Numbered from the stretch's first letter, positions 7,093-13,342 are shown. The stretch is 13,342 nucleotides of DNA from Clostridiales bacterium UBA3705 (GCA_002372735.1 DFIE01000160.1:1-13342); one strand, 5' to 3'. Notes: generated by a model not told the origin, from the sequence alone. Made by a program: numbers and translations.

Positions 7093-8760
7093 TCAGCGCA
7101 GCACCACAGAGGTCTGACCCTCCAGGGTCACGGTGGTGCCCTCCAGGGTGGCGCTGCCCATGCCCACCACGGCGCTCACGGTGGTGAAGGACAGGTCGGT
7201 GGCCTGGCTGAGATCCAGGGTCAGCACGTTTTCGGTGGTGTTGTGCAGCACGCACACGCTCTTGCCCTCCCAGGTGGAGACAAAGCCGCCGGCCTTGCTG
7301 TCCGGGAAGGACAGGGCGGTGTAATCCCCCCGGCCGATCTCCGGGTTGGCCTTGCGCACGGCAATCACCCGCTTGTAGTAGCTGTACAGGCTGGTGGGGC
7401 TGGCCATCTGGTCCATGGCGGTGGCGCTGATCTGGTTGTCGGCGCTGTAGGTGGCGCCCTCGGGGTCCTGCACGGTGTCGCCGTCGCCCCACACCATGGC
7501 AAGGCGCCGGTTGGCATCGGTGTTGGCCCCGCCCCTGGAGCCCCGCAGCCCCAGCTCCTCGCCGTAGTACAGGAAGGGGGAGCCGGGCCCCAGCAGATAC
7601 AGGTTGGCGGCCACCCGGGCCTGGCGGTTCAGATCCGGCAAAAAGCCTGCGGCCCGGTCGGTGTCATGGTTGGCGATAAAGGGCACCAGCATGGCCTCCC
7701 GGTTCAGGGCCTGCACGGTCTCCAGATAGCTGTCCACATAGCTGACGTAGTTGTCCACGTTGCCCTTCTGGGCGGTTTTGGCAATCAGGCCCTCGGCCTG
7801 GGACATGGTGAAGTTGAAGCAGTTCAGCGCGGGGTAATACTGGTCGGTCACCCCGTCGCCGTCCCACACCTCGGCCACGGTGTAGATCTCGGGGTTCACG
7901 GTGCGCAGCTCGTGGAGATACCAGGTCCAGAATTCCACGTTCTGGCTGTTGTCCCCAAAGTAGAGGTACTTGGCCGCGTCAAAGCGGAAGCCGTCCACCC
8001 CCAGGTCCAGGTAATACTTGGCCACGTCCAGCACCGCCTGGCGGACGTCGGGGCTGTCAAAGTTCAGCTCGGGCATGCCGGAGTCAAAGTTGCACTCGTA
8101 ATAATCGTCGGTGCCGGTGACGGGGGCAAAGGTGCGGCCCGCGGGGGCCTGCTCCCCTGCGGTGTAGAAGCTGTAGAAGTTGTAGTAGGGGTCCTGGGTG
8201 TCGCCGTTGCGGTGGGCCTGGACAAAGCTGCTGAACCAGGGGTTCAGCTTGCCGGTGTGGTTGATGGGCAGGTCCAGAATCAGCTTGACGTTCCGCTCGT
8301 GGCACAGCCGGGCCAGCTCCTGCAGGTCCTCCATGGTGCCGAAGTCCTTGTCAATGGCGTAGTAGTCGTCCACGTTGTACTTGTGGTAGGTGGTGGACTG
8401 GAAAATGGGGGTCAGCCAGATGCCCTCAATGCCCAGGCTCATGCCGTCCTGGTCCTTGCCGTCGTTGAGATAGTCCATCCGGTTGATGATGCCCCGCAGA
8501 TCGCCGATGCCGTCGCCGTCAGAGTCGGAGAAGGAGCCCACAAAAATCTCATAGAACACCCGGGCGTTGTCCTGGGTGGGGGTGGCCTGGGCAAAGAAGG
8601 GGTCCTCCAGGGCGGCCTCTCCGGCCTCTCCGGTGGGGGCGGGAGGGGCCTCGGTGCCCGCGGCAGCGCCGGTCTCTGCAGGGGCGGCGGGAGTATTGCA
8701 GCCGGCAAAGAGCCCCGCGGTGAGCAGCAGGGCCAGGAGCAGCGCACAGAATCGTTTCAT
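7093..8760 (-). CDS. Lipoprotein alpha-amylase, GH13 family
   Basis: This predicted cell-surface alpha-amylase hydrolyses alpha-1,4-glucans outside the membrane. It has 555 residues. A lipoprotein signal peptide with lipobox LFAGC (Cys21) is followed by an Ala/Pro/Glu linker (22-55) and the (beta/alpha)8 barrel. All GH13 regions are present: DLPINH (163-168), GVDGFRFD with nucleophile Asp261, TVAEVW with acid/base Glu297, and IANHD with Asp366. DSDGDGIGDL (79-88) resembles the calcium-binding loop seen in many GH13 enzymes. A C-terminal beta domain covers about 475-555. No starch-binding module is visible. The catalytic set is complete, so it should be active; exact specificity (amylase, neopullulanase-like or oligosaccharide hydrolase) is not certain. 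The start has GTGAGG about ten bases upstream. It is a single-gene unit between its own promoter and terminator, divergent from the galactanase operon. Confidence 0.95.
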   Translation of the reverse strand: MKRFCALLLALLLTAGLFAGCNTPAAPAETGAAAGTEAPPAPTGEAGEAALEDPFFAQATPTQDNARVFYEIFVGSFSDSDGDGIGDLRGIINRMDYLNDGKDQDGMSLGIEGIWLTPIFQSTTYHKYNVDDYYAIDKDFGTMEDLQELARLCHERNVKLILDLPINHTGKLNPWFSSFVQAHRNGDTQDPYYNFYSFYTAGEQAPAGRTFAPVTGTDDYYECNFDSGMPELNFDSPDVRQAVLDVAKYYLDLGVDGFRFDAAKYLYFGDNSQNVEFWTWYLHELRTVNPEIYTVAEVWDGDGVTDQYYPALNCFNFTMSQAEGLIAKTAQKGNVDNYVSYVDSYLETVQALNREAMLVPFIANHDTDRAAGFLPDLNRQARVAANLYLLGPGSPFLYYGEELGLRGSRGGANTDANRRLAMVWGDGDTVQDPEGATYSADNQISATAMDQMASPTSLYSYYKRVIAVRKANPEIGRGDYTALSFPDSKAGGFVSTWEGKSVCVLHNTTENVLTLDLSQATDLSFTTVSAVVGMGSATLEGTTVTLEGQTSVVLR

Positions 8761-8796
8761 GAAAAATCAACCTCACTTTCCTGTTCTGATACCTGT

Positions 8797-8825
8797 ATGC
8801 TACAAAATTCCGGCCGGATTGTCAA
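8797..8825 (-). promoter_or_regulatory. Promoter of the alpha-amylase gene, with palindrome in its spacer
   Basis: On the - strand there is a perfect TTGACA (-35, 8820-8825), a 17-base spacer and TAGCAT (-10, 8797-8802, four of six consensus bases). The spacer contains the perfect palindrome TCCGGCCGGA (8809-8818), a possible operator. The leader to the ATG is about 30 bases. Confidence 0.8.
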
Positions 8826-8837
8826 GGCGGTTTTTGG

Positions 8838-8866
8838 TTGCATTGGCGTAAATTTTGTTGTATAAT
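8838..8866 (+). promoter_or_regulatory. Promoter of the two-membrane-protein/galactanase operon
   Basis: On the + strand there is TTGCAT (-35, 8838-8843), a 17-base spacer and a perfect TATAAT (-10, 8861-8866). Transcription would start near 8873. The -35 boxes of this promoter and of the divergent amylase promoter are only 12 bases apart. Confidence 0.85.
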
Positions 8867-8902
8867 ACAGCATATTCTATGAAAAAAACGGAGGTGCCGG
8901 GG

Positions 8903-9412
8903 GTGGAGCATGACCTGGTATACCTGTACACGCCCGGGCAGCTGGAGCAGCTGCGCCGGGGCAGAAGGCGCTGGCAGTGGATTCTGCTGGCCACCCTGGT
9001 GCCGGCTTTGGGGGTCTCGGTGTGGCTGATCCTCACCGCCGATACCCGCAGCAGCCTGGTTCACCAGTGGGTCTTTACCGCCGTGACCGTCGCCTGGGGC
9101 TGGCTTGCCATCTACGCCTACACCTTTTTGATTGCCGGCGCCGCCCGGGAGCTGGACCACGCCGAGATGCTGGCCGACGGCTCCGGCCAGCTGCTCACCG
9201 GCCGGGTGTGCATTACCCGCACCCGGATCCGGCTGCGGGGCGGGCTGCGGCTGCGCCGGGTCACGGTGCAGACCAAAGCCGGGCAAAAGGCGTTCAGCGT
9301 GGCGGAATCCCGGGTCCCGGCCCTGCAAAAGGCGGGATCTGACCTGACGCTGTATGTGGCCCACGGCTATGTGGCGGGCTATCAAAGCCCACAGGGGAGG
9401 GAAGCGCAGTGA
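8903..9412 (+). CDS. Unrecognised two-helix membrane protein
   Basis: I do not recognise this 169-residue protein. It has a short N-terminal segment with a basic cluster (RRGRRR, 18-23), two hydrophobic helices (about 25-44 and 57-80) and a C-terminal beta-rich domain (about 95-165), rich in alternating Arg/Leu/Val and ending GYVAGYQ. A small OB- or SH3-like barrel is possible but is inference. By the positive-inside rule both termini should be cytoplasmic. I prefer the GTG at 8903: GGAGG (8890-8894) lies eight bases upstream. The earlier in-frame ATG at 8879 is only six bases from the predicted transcript start and precedes that site, and the TTG at 8855 lies upstream of the transcript start. 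It is first in the operon that ends with the GH53 galactanase, and its stop overlaps the next start (GTGA). Confidence 0.8.
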   Translation: MEHDLVYLYTPGQLEQLRRGRRRWQWILLATLVPALGVSVWLILTADTRSSLVHQWVFTAVTVAWGWLAIYAYTFLIAGAARELDHAEMLADGSGQLLTGRVCITRTRIRLRGGLRLRRVTVQTKAGQKAFSVAESRVPALQKAGSDLTLYVAHGYVAGYQSPQGREAQ

Positions 9413-9951
9413 GATTTCTGAAAAATCTGGGCGCCATCTGGCACCGGCTGGTGCTGTGGGCTATGGTCAGCGTCCTGTTCTGCGCCTGGGTGTTCGGCTA
9501 CGTCAACGACACCCGGCCCGAGAAAAAGCTGGTGGTCTTTGTCCAGGCCCCGGCCCTGGCCGACCGGGAGCTGACTCTCCGCCTGGAGGAGCAGATCCCC
9601 CAGGGCATCCGGATGATCCGGGCCCACCACATGGACTACTCCCTCTTTGACGACGAGATCACCCGGGCGGACGTGTACATCCTGCCCCGGTCCGCGGTGG
9701 AGAAATACACCGACACCTTTGCCGACGCCGACCTCGACCTGCCCTGCGCCCCCATGCGCCTGGCCGACGGGGCCCCGGCCTGGCCCATCTATGACGCCGC
9801 CGCCGGCACCGGCCGGTGTACGGAATATATCACCTACGCGGCCCCGGACGGGCCTAACGAGGACTACTTCCTGGTGCTGAGCAACCAATCCACCCACCTG
9901 GACGACGGCCTGGCCGCCTGGTTGGCGGAGCGGGTGTACAGCATCGACTGA
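9409..9951 (+). CDS. Unrecognised membrane-anchored protein with a binding-protein-like outer part
   Basis: I do not recognise this 180-residue protein. One N-terminal hydrophobic helix (about 13-31) with a basic start (MRFLKN) anchors it, leaving about 145 residues outside the cell. The outer part contains LVVFVQAP (41-48), then EITRADVYILPRSAVEKY (83-100) and DYFLVLSNQS (152-161). The order "beta strand, then ADxYILP, then aromatic loop" recalls the N-lobe of extracellular solute-binding proteins; the binding protein at the window end has GADLYCFPQDQF at the equivalent place. This likeness is by eye only. No lipobox is present. The start is GTG at 9409, overlapping the previous stop, with GGGAGG eight bases upstream. 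It is followed after 31 bases by the galactanase gene, so it probably acts with it at the cell surface. Confidence 0.8.
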   Translation: MRFLKNLGAIWHRLVLWAMVSVLFCAWVFGYVNDTRPEKKLVVFVQAPALADRELTLRLEEQIPQGIRMIRAHHMDYSLFDDEITRADVYILPRSAVEKYTDTFADADLDLPCAPMRLADGAPAWPIYDAAAGTGRCTEYITYAAPDGPNEDYFLVLSNQSTHLDDGLAAWLAERVYSID

Positions 9952-9982
9952 AAAAACCCGCTGAGAAACGGAGGAACCCCCA

Positions 9983-11941
9983 ATGAAACGAATCTGCGCC
10001 CTGCTGCTGGCAGCCGCCCTGCTGATGGGGCTGCTTTCCGGCTGCGGCAAAAGCTACGCCCCCAAGACCGCCCTGGAGAGCACCCTGCTGGTAGAGCCGG
10101 TGGAGAACCTGCCCGAGGACTTTATCCTGGGCATGGACGTCTCCTCTCTCATCGCCGAGGAGGACAGCGGCGTGACCTATCAGGACGAGTCCGGCCAGAG
10201 CAAGGACCTGCTCCAGATCCTGGCCGAGCACGGCATCACCCACATCCGGGTCCGGGTGTGGAACCACCCCTTTGACGCCGACGGCAACGGCTACGGCGGC
10301 GGCAACAACGACATCGCCCGGGCCTGCGAAATCGGCAAGCGGGCGGCCAAATTCGGCCTGGGGCTGATTGTGGACTTCCACTACTCCGATTTCTGGGCCG
10401 ACCCCGGCAAGCAGATGGTCCCCCTGGAGTGGAAGGACCTGTCCTTGGAGGAAAAGACCCAGGCCCTGGAGGACTACACCGTCCAGAGCCTGAAGCAGCT
10501 GAAATCCGCCGGGGCCAAGGTGGCCATGGTCCAGGTGGGCAACGAGACCAACGGAGCCCTGTGCGGCGAAACCGACTGGGACGCCATTGCCGGGCTGATG
10601 CAGGCGGGCGCCCGGGCGGTGCGCCAGGTCTTCCCCGAGGCGCTGGTGGCGGTCCACTTTGCCAACCCGGAAAACGGCGAGGCCTATGACGCCTATGCCC
10701 GGGAGCTGAAAAACCGGGAGGTGGACTATGACGTCTTTGCCTCCTCCTACTATCCCTACTGGCACGGCACGTTGAGCAACCTGAAAACCGTGCTCTCCCG
10801 CATCGCCCTGACCTATGACAAAAAGACCATGGTGATGGAGACCTCCTACGCCTACACCGGCCTGGACACCGACTTTAACGGCAACACCATCGGCGACGGC
10901 AGCGAGGTCACCAAGCCCTACCCCTATACCGTCCAGGGCCAGGCCAACTCCGTCCGGGACGTGATCGACACCGTGACCCAAACCCGGGGCGGCATCGGCG
11001 TGTGCTACTGGGAGGGGGCGTGGATCTCTGTGGGCGGCGCCTCCAGAGAGGAGAACCAGGCCAAGTGGGAGCAGTTCGGCTCCGGCTGGGCCAGCAGCTA
11101 CGCCGCGGCCTACGACCCCCAGGATGCCGGCCAGTGGTACGGCGGCAGCGCCGTGGACAACCAGGCCTTCTTTGACGAGAAGGGCAATGTGCTGGAGTCC
11201 CTCAAGGTCTTCAACCTGGTCCGCTACGGCAGCCAGGCGGACAAGGCCGTGGACGACGTGGAGGACGTCTCCCTGCAGGGCGTGTTGGGCGAGCCCCTGA
11301 CCCTGCCCGAGACGGTGCAGGCCGTGTACAACGACAACAGCCGCGCCCAGGTTGCGGTGCAGTGGCAGGCGGACCAGGGGCAGCTGGACGGCTACTCCGC
11401 CGGCGAGGCGGGCAGCTATGAGATCTCCGGCACCGCCGAGGGTCTGCCCGTGACCTGCTATCTGGAGATGCTGGGCCGGAACTACCTGGAAAACGACAGC
11501 TTTGAGACCGGCGGCACCGAGCCCTGGGTGCTCACCGACCTGGGCGGGGCGGACCAGCTGTATGTAGAGCGCAAGGCCGCCGACTCCCGCAGCGGCGAGT
11601 GGCACGTCCACTTCTGGAGCGCCCGGGAAAACAGCGTGGAGTTCACCCTGGAGCAGAGCCCCGAAACCCTGGCCCCCGGTACCTACCGCTTTGCCATCTC
11701 CATCATGGGCGGCGACTGCGGCGACACCGAGATCTACGCCTATGCGGAGGTGGACGGCCAGCGGGTTGCCACCGCGCCCATGGAGGTCACCTCCTACGGC
11801 AGCTGGGACACCGGGGAGATCCCGGGCATCGCCCTGGCCGAGGGGCAGAAGCTCACCGTTGGCCTTTACGTCAAGTGCGCCGGCAGCGGCGCCGGGGCCT
11901 GGGGCAAGATTGACGACGCGGTGCTGAACCTGGAAGACTGA
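9983..11941 (+). CDS. Lipoprotein endo-beta-1,4-galactanase, GH53, with Ig-like and galactan-binding-like domains
   Basis: This surface enzyme cleaves the beta-1,4-galactan side chains of pectin (arabinogalactan type I). It has 652 residues. A lipoprotein signal peptide with lipobox LSGC (Cys21) precedes the GH53 barrel (about 46-400), which carries ILGMDVSSL (48-56), HIRVRVWNHP, VGNET with acid/base Glu188, and METSYAYT with nucleophile Glu286. The 98-residue gap between the two Glu matches characterised GH53 enzymes. Next is an Ig-like domain (about 425-498; LPETVQAVYNDNS resembles Big_4 repeats). A C-terminal beta-sandwich starts at NYLENDSFETGG (500) and ends KIDDAVLNLED; it resembles CBM61, a galactan-binding module found on some GH53 enzymes. 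GGAGG eight bases upstream fixes the ATG. It is last in the operon, with no strong GC-rich terminator directly after it. The GH53 call is secure; the CBM61 assignment is likely. Confidence 0.95.
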   Translation: MKRICALLLAAALLMGLLSGCGKSYAPKTALESTLLVEPVENLPEDFILGMDVSSLIAEEDSGVTYQDESGQSKDLLQILAEHGITHIRVRVWNHPFDADGNGYGGGNNDIARACEIGKRAAKFGLGLIVDFHYSDFWADPGKQMVPLEWKDLSLEEKTQALEDYTVQSLKQLKSAGAKVAMVQVGNETNGALCGETDWDAIAGLMQAGARAVRQVFPEALVAVHFANPENGEAYDAYARELKNREVDYDVFASSYYPYWHGTLSNLKTVLSRIALTYDKKTMVMETSYAYTGLDTDFNGNTIGDGSEVTKPYPYTVQGQANSVRDVIDTVTQTRGGIGVCYWEGAWISVGGASREENQAKWEQFGSGWASSYAAAYDPQDAGQWYGGSAVDNQAFFDEKGNVLESLKVFNLVRYGSQADKAVDDVEDVSLQGVLGEPLTLPETVQAVYNDNSRAQVAVQWQADQGQLDGYSAGEAGSYEISGTAEGLPVTCYLEMLGRNYLENDSFETGGTEPWVLTDLGGADQLYVERKAADSRSGEWHVHFWSARENSVEFTLEQSPETLAPGTYRFAISIMGGDCGDTEIYAYAEVDGQRVATAPMEVTSYGSWDTGEIPGIALAEGQKLTVGLYVKCAGSGAGAWGKIDDAVLNLED

Positions 11942-11948
11942 TTATCTT

Positions 11949-12011
11949 CACAAAAACACTTCATATTTTTTTAATATTTTTGTGGACAACTGCCGGAAAG
12001 TGTTGTATAAT
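11949..12011 (+). promoter_or_regulatory. Promoter of the sugar-binding protein gene, with AT-rich upstream element
   Basis: TGGACA (-35, 11983-11988, five of six), a 17-base spacer and a perfect TATAAT (-10, 12006-12011) place the transcript start near 12018. Directly upstream lies an A/T-rich tract (about 11952-11982) of the kind that acts as an UP element. The exact inverted repeat CACAAAAA/TTTTTGTG (11949-11956 and 11977-11984) overlaps the -35, and ACAAC/GTTGT (11986-11990 and 12002-12006) spans the spacer. Both could be operators; this is inference. Confidence 0.82.
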
Positions 12012-12128
12012 ATACCTGACAGGCAGCGAAGGCTGCTTTTTGTGCCACCTGCCGGTTTTTTTCAGGCAGGGCTTGCCCCTTTGTATTCCGAGGTGTTCTT
12101 CACCTTGAAATAAACTCTTCATATTTTT
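11956..12128 (+). repeat. Spaced direct repeat flanking promoter and leader
   Basis: The 12-mer CTTCATATTTTT occurs exactly at 11959-11970 and at 12117-12128. Extending three bases left to 11956 and 12114 gives 14 of 15 matches. One copy lies upstream of the -35 box and the other ends five bases before the Shine-Dalgarno of the sugar-binding protein gene. The significance is unknown; in AT-rich leader DNA chance is possible. Confidence 0.6.
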
Positions 12129-12147
12129 GATGTAAGGAGGAAATCAC
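12018..12147 (+). promoter_or_regulatory. Structured 5' leader of the sugar-binding protein gene
   Basis: About 130 untranslated bases hold three small hairpins. The first is GCAGC/GCTGC (12023-12027 with 12032-12036), followed by five T residues. The second is CCTGCC/GGCAGG (12048-12053 with 12065-12070), with a T-run in its loop. The third is AGGTG/CACCT (12091-12095 with 12101-12105). The 7-mer CAGGCAG occurs at 12020-12026 and 12063-12069, on both sides of the CCTGCC that it can pair with, so two alternative folds are possible. The first hairpin could act as a weak terminator for the upstream galactanase transcript or as an attenuator. No known riboswitch was recognised. A near-perfect Shine-Dalgarno (TAAGGAGG, 12133-12140) sits seven bases before the ATG. 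Confidence 0.5.
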
Positions 12148-13342
12148 ATGAAACTGAAGAGAATTCTCGCGATGCTGCTGGCTCTGGTGATGGTATTCGC
12201 CCTGGTAGCCTGCAGCAACACTCCCAGCACTGATGGCGAGGCTGCCCCTGCTCCCGAGGGCGGCGAGGCTGCCCCCGAGGGCGGCGAGGCTGCTTCCAGC
12301 GGCGAGCTGGCCGGCACCTATAAGATCCTGGTTTGGGTGGGCGAGAGCGCTGTGGATCTGACCAAGAAGCAGATCGACGACTATAACGCCACCAATACCG
12401 ACGGCATCGTCTTTGAGGCTGAGGTCAACCCCGTCTCCGAGGCCACTGCTGCCGACCAGATGCTGGTTGACGTGCAGGCCGGTGCCGACCTGTACTGCTT
12501 CCCCCAGGACCAGTTCGCCCGCCTGGTGCAGGCCGGTGCGCTGAACGCCCTGGGCGCCAAGGCCGCTGAGACCGTTGCCGCCGCCAACGACGCCGGCGTG
12601 GTCGCTGCCGGTACCTCCGGCGACACCCTGTACGCTTACCCCATGACCTCCGACAACGGCTACTTCATGTACTACGACAAGTCCGTCATCCCCGAAGAGG
12701 ATGTGGACTCCCTGGAGAAGCTGATTGCCGACTGCGAGTCCGCCGGCAAGTACTTTGCCTTTGAGACCAACACCTCCGCTTGGTACCTGGCCTCCTGGTT
12801 CTTTGCCACCGGCTGCGTCTCCGACTGGACCACCGACGACAACGGCGAGTTCATCTCCGTCAACGACACCTTCGACTCCCCCCAGGGCCTCATCGCCGTC
12901 AAGGGCATGAAGAAGCTGCTTGACTCCCCCATGGCTCTGTCCTCCTCCTCCGGTGACGAGTTCGCCAACGGCGCCGCCATCGTTGTGACCGGCACCTGGA
13001 ACTACGACGCCATCGCCGACATCCTGGGCGACAACATGGGCGTCACCGATCTGCCCTCCTTCGAGGTCGACGGCAACGAGTACCACCTGGGCTCCTTCAG
13101 CGGCTGCAAGCTGATGGGTGTCAAGCCCCAGGGCGACGACGCGCATAAGCAGGCTGCCCTGCACAAGCTGGCCCAGTTCCTCACCGACGAGGACCGTCAG
13201 ATGGAGCGGTTTGAGGCTCTGTCCTGGGGCCCCGCCAACCTGAATGCCCAGCAGTCCGACGCTGTGCAGGCCAACCCCGGCCTGGCCGCCCTGCTGAAGC
13301 AGAATGAATTCGCCAGACCCCAGGGCCAGATCCACGGCTCCT
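12148..13342 (+). CDS. ABC transporter sugar-binding lipoprotein (MalE/GanS-type), 3' end outside window
   Basis: This is an extracellular solute-binding protein that captures oligosaccharides for an ABC importer. The frame is open from ATG 12148 to the window end (398 residues, no stop). A lipoprotein signal peptide has lipobox LVAC (Cys22). A Glu/Gly/Ala/Pro linker follows, with a tandem PEGGEAA repeat (12253-12294). The mature domain begins about residue 56 (GTYKILVWVGESA) and shows family-1 features: QAGADLYCFPQDQFARLVQAGAL, YAYPMTSDNGYFMYYDKS, GAAIVVTGTWNYDAI and RPQG near the end. Cluster-1 proteins usually run about 410-450 residues, so only a short tail is missing. Unlike its neighbours it uses many GCT, GGT and GTT codons, a sign of high expression. 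The galactanase upstream suggests galacto-oligosaccharides; the nearby amylase makes maltodextrins the alternative. Permease genes probably follow. Confidence 0.93.
   Translation, partial: MKLKRILAMLLALVMVFALVACSNTPSTDGEAAPAPEGGEAAPEGGEAASSGELAGTYKILVWVGESAVDLTKKQIDDYNATNTDGIVFEAEVNPVSEATAADQMLVDVQAGADLYCFPQDQFARLVQAGALNALGAKAAETVAAANDAGVVAAGTSGDTLYAYPMTSDNGYFMYYDKSVIPEEDVDSLEKLIADCESAGKYFAFETNTSAWYLASWFFATGCVSDWTTDDNGEFISVNDTFDSPQGLIAVKGMKKLLDSPMALSSSSGDEFANGAAIVVTGTWNYDAIADILGDNMGVTDLPSFEVDGNEYHLGSFSGCKLMGVKPQGDDAHKQAALHKLAQFLTDEDRQMERFEALSWGPANLNAQQSDAVQANPGLAALLKQNEFARPQGQIHGS
12253..12294 (+). repeat. Tandem 21-base repeat in the lipoprotein linker
   Basis: Two adjacent 21-base units, nearly identical and differing only at the last base, encode Pro-Glu-Gly-Gly-Glu-Ala-Ala twice, just after the lipid-attached Cys of the sugar-binding protein. 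They form a flexible acidic spacer between membrane and binding domain. Such units can vary in number by slippage. Confidence 0.85.

Noticed and set aside
7066..8865. 599-codon open frame on the + strand opposite the amylase
   Set aside because: Low-complexity Gly/Val/His antisense translation; the - strand has all GH13 catalytic motifs, a promoter and a terminator.
8780..8880. CcpA cre site in the divergent promoter region
   Set aside because: No stretch fits the TGNAANCGNTNNCA pattern acceptably on either strand.
8855..8902. TTG at 8855 or ATG at 8879 as start of the two-helix membrane protein
   Set aside because: The TTG lies upstream of the predicted transcript start and overlaps the promoter. 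The ATG at 8879 is only about six bases into the transcript and lies before the GGAGG that serves the GTG at 8903.
9854..11611. 585-codon open frame on the - strand opposite the galactanase
   Set aside because: Antisense of a clear GH53 gene; no recognisable domain.
12100..13335. 411-codon open frame on the - strand at the right edge
   Set aside because: Antisense of the sugar-binding lipoprotein, which has lipobox, Shine-Dalgarno and promoter on the + strand and simply lacks a stop inside the window.
1..13342. CRISPR arrays, insertion sequences, tRNA or rRNA genes
   Set aside because: No regularly spaced repeats, transposase-like frame, or tRNA/rRNA-like segment was seen on either strand.

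Overview
The window is GC-rich, with codons that mostly end in G or C, dense genes and strong AGGAGG-type ribosome binding sites. It carries a Gram-positive set of genes: formate-tetrahydrofolate ligase, an lspA-rluD-type pair as in Bacillus, a PlsY-family acyltransferase, and several lipobox lipoproteins. Together these suggest a high-GC anaerobic Firmicute, most likely a gut Oscillospiraceae/Ruminococcaceae member of the Flavonifractor/Oscillibacter kind. The taxonomic placement is inference from style and gene content, not from a marker gene.

Left part, + strand (1-4152): a compact housekeeping run. It holds the C-terminal 70% of formate-tetrahydrofolate ligase, a FolD-family protein whose catalytic Lys and Gln are replaced, signal peptidase II (lspA), an RluD-type 23S rRNA pseudouridine synthase and a divergent PlsY-family protein. 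Several of these genes overlap or nearly touch. The run ends at a hairpin terminator (4157-4190) that can work on both strands.

Middle, - strand (4191-6935): methionyl-tRNA synthetase (metG), with a clear sigma-A promoter and a very short leader. It is followed 3 bases later by an unrecognised 260-residue protein that ends against the shared terminator.

Right part (7038-13342): a glycan-use region. A lipoprotein alpha-amylase (GH13) reads leftward. Back to back with its promoter is a second promoter reading rightward into two unrecognised membrane-anchored proteins and a lipoprotein endo-beta-1,4-galactanase (GH53 plus an Ig-like domain and a galactan-binding-like domain). A 206-base intergenic region follows, with a strong-looking promoter and a structured leader. 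It leads into a highly expressed-looking sugar-binding lipoprotein of an ABC transporter, cut by the window end; the permeases presumably follow. The simplest reading is surface hydrolysis of galactan and alpha-glucan with oligosaccharide capture, comparable to the B. subtilis gan genes (binding protein plus GH53).

Most worth a second look are the FolD-like protein with a changed active site, the two-gene membrane module ahead of the galactanase, the leader of the binding-protein gene, and the protein co-transcribed with metG.
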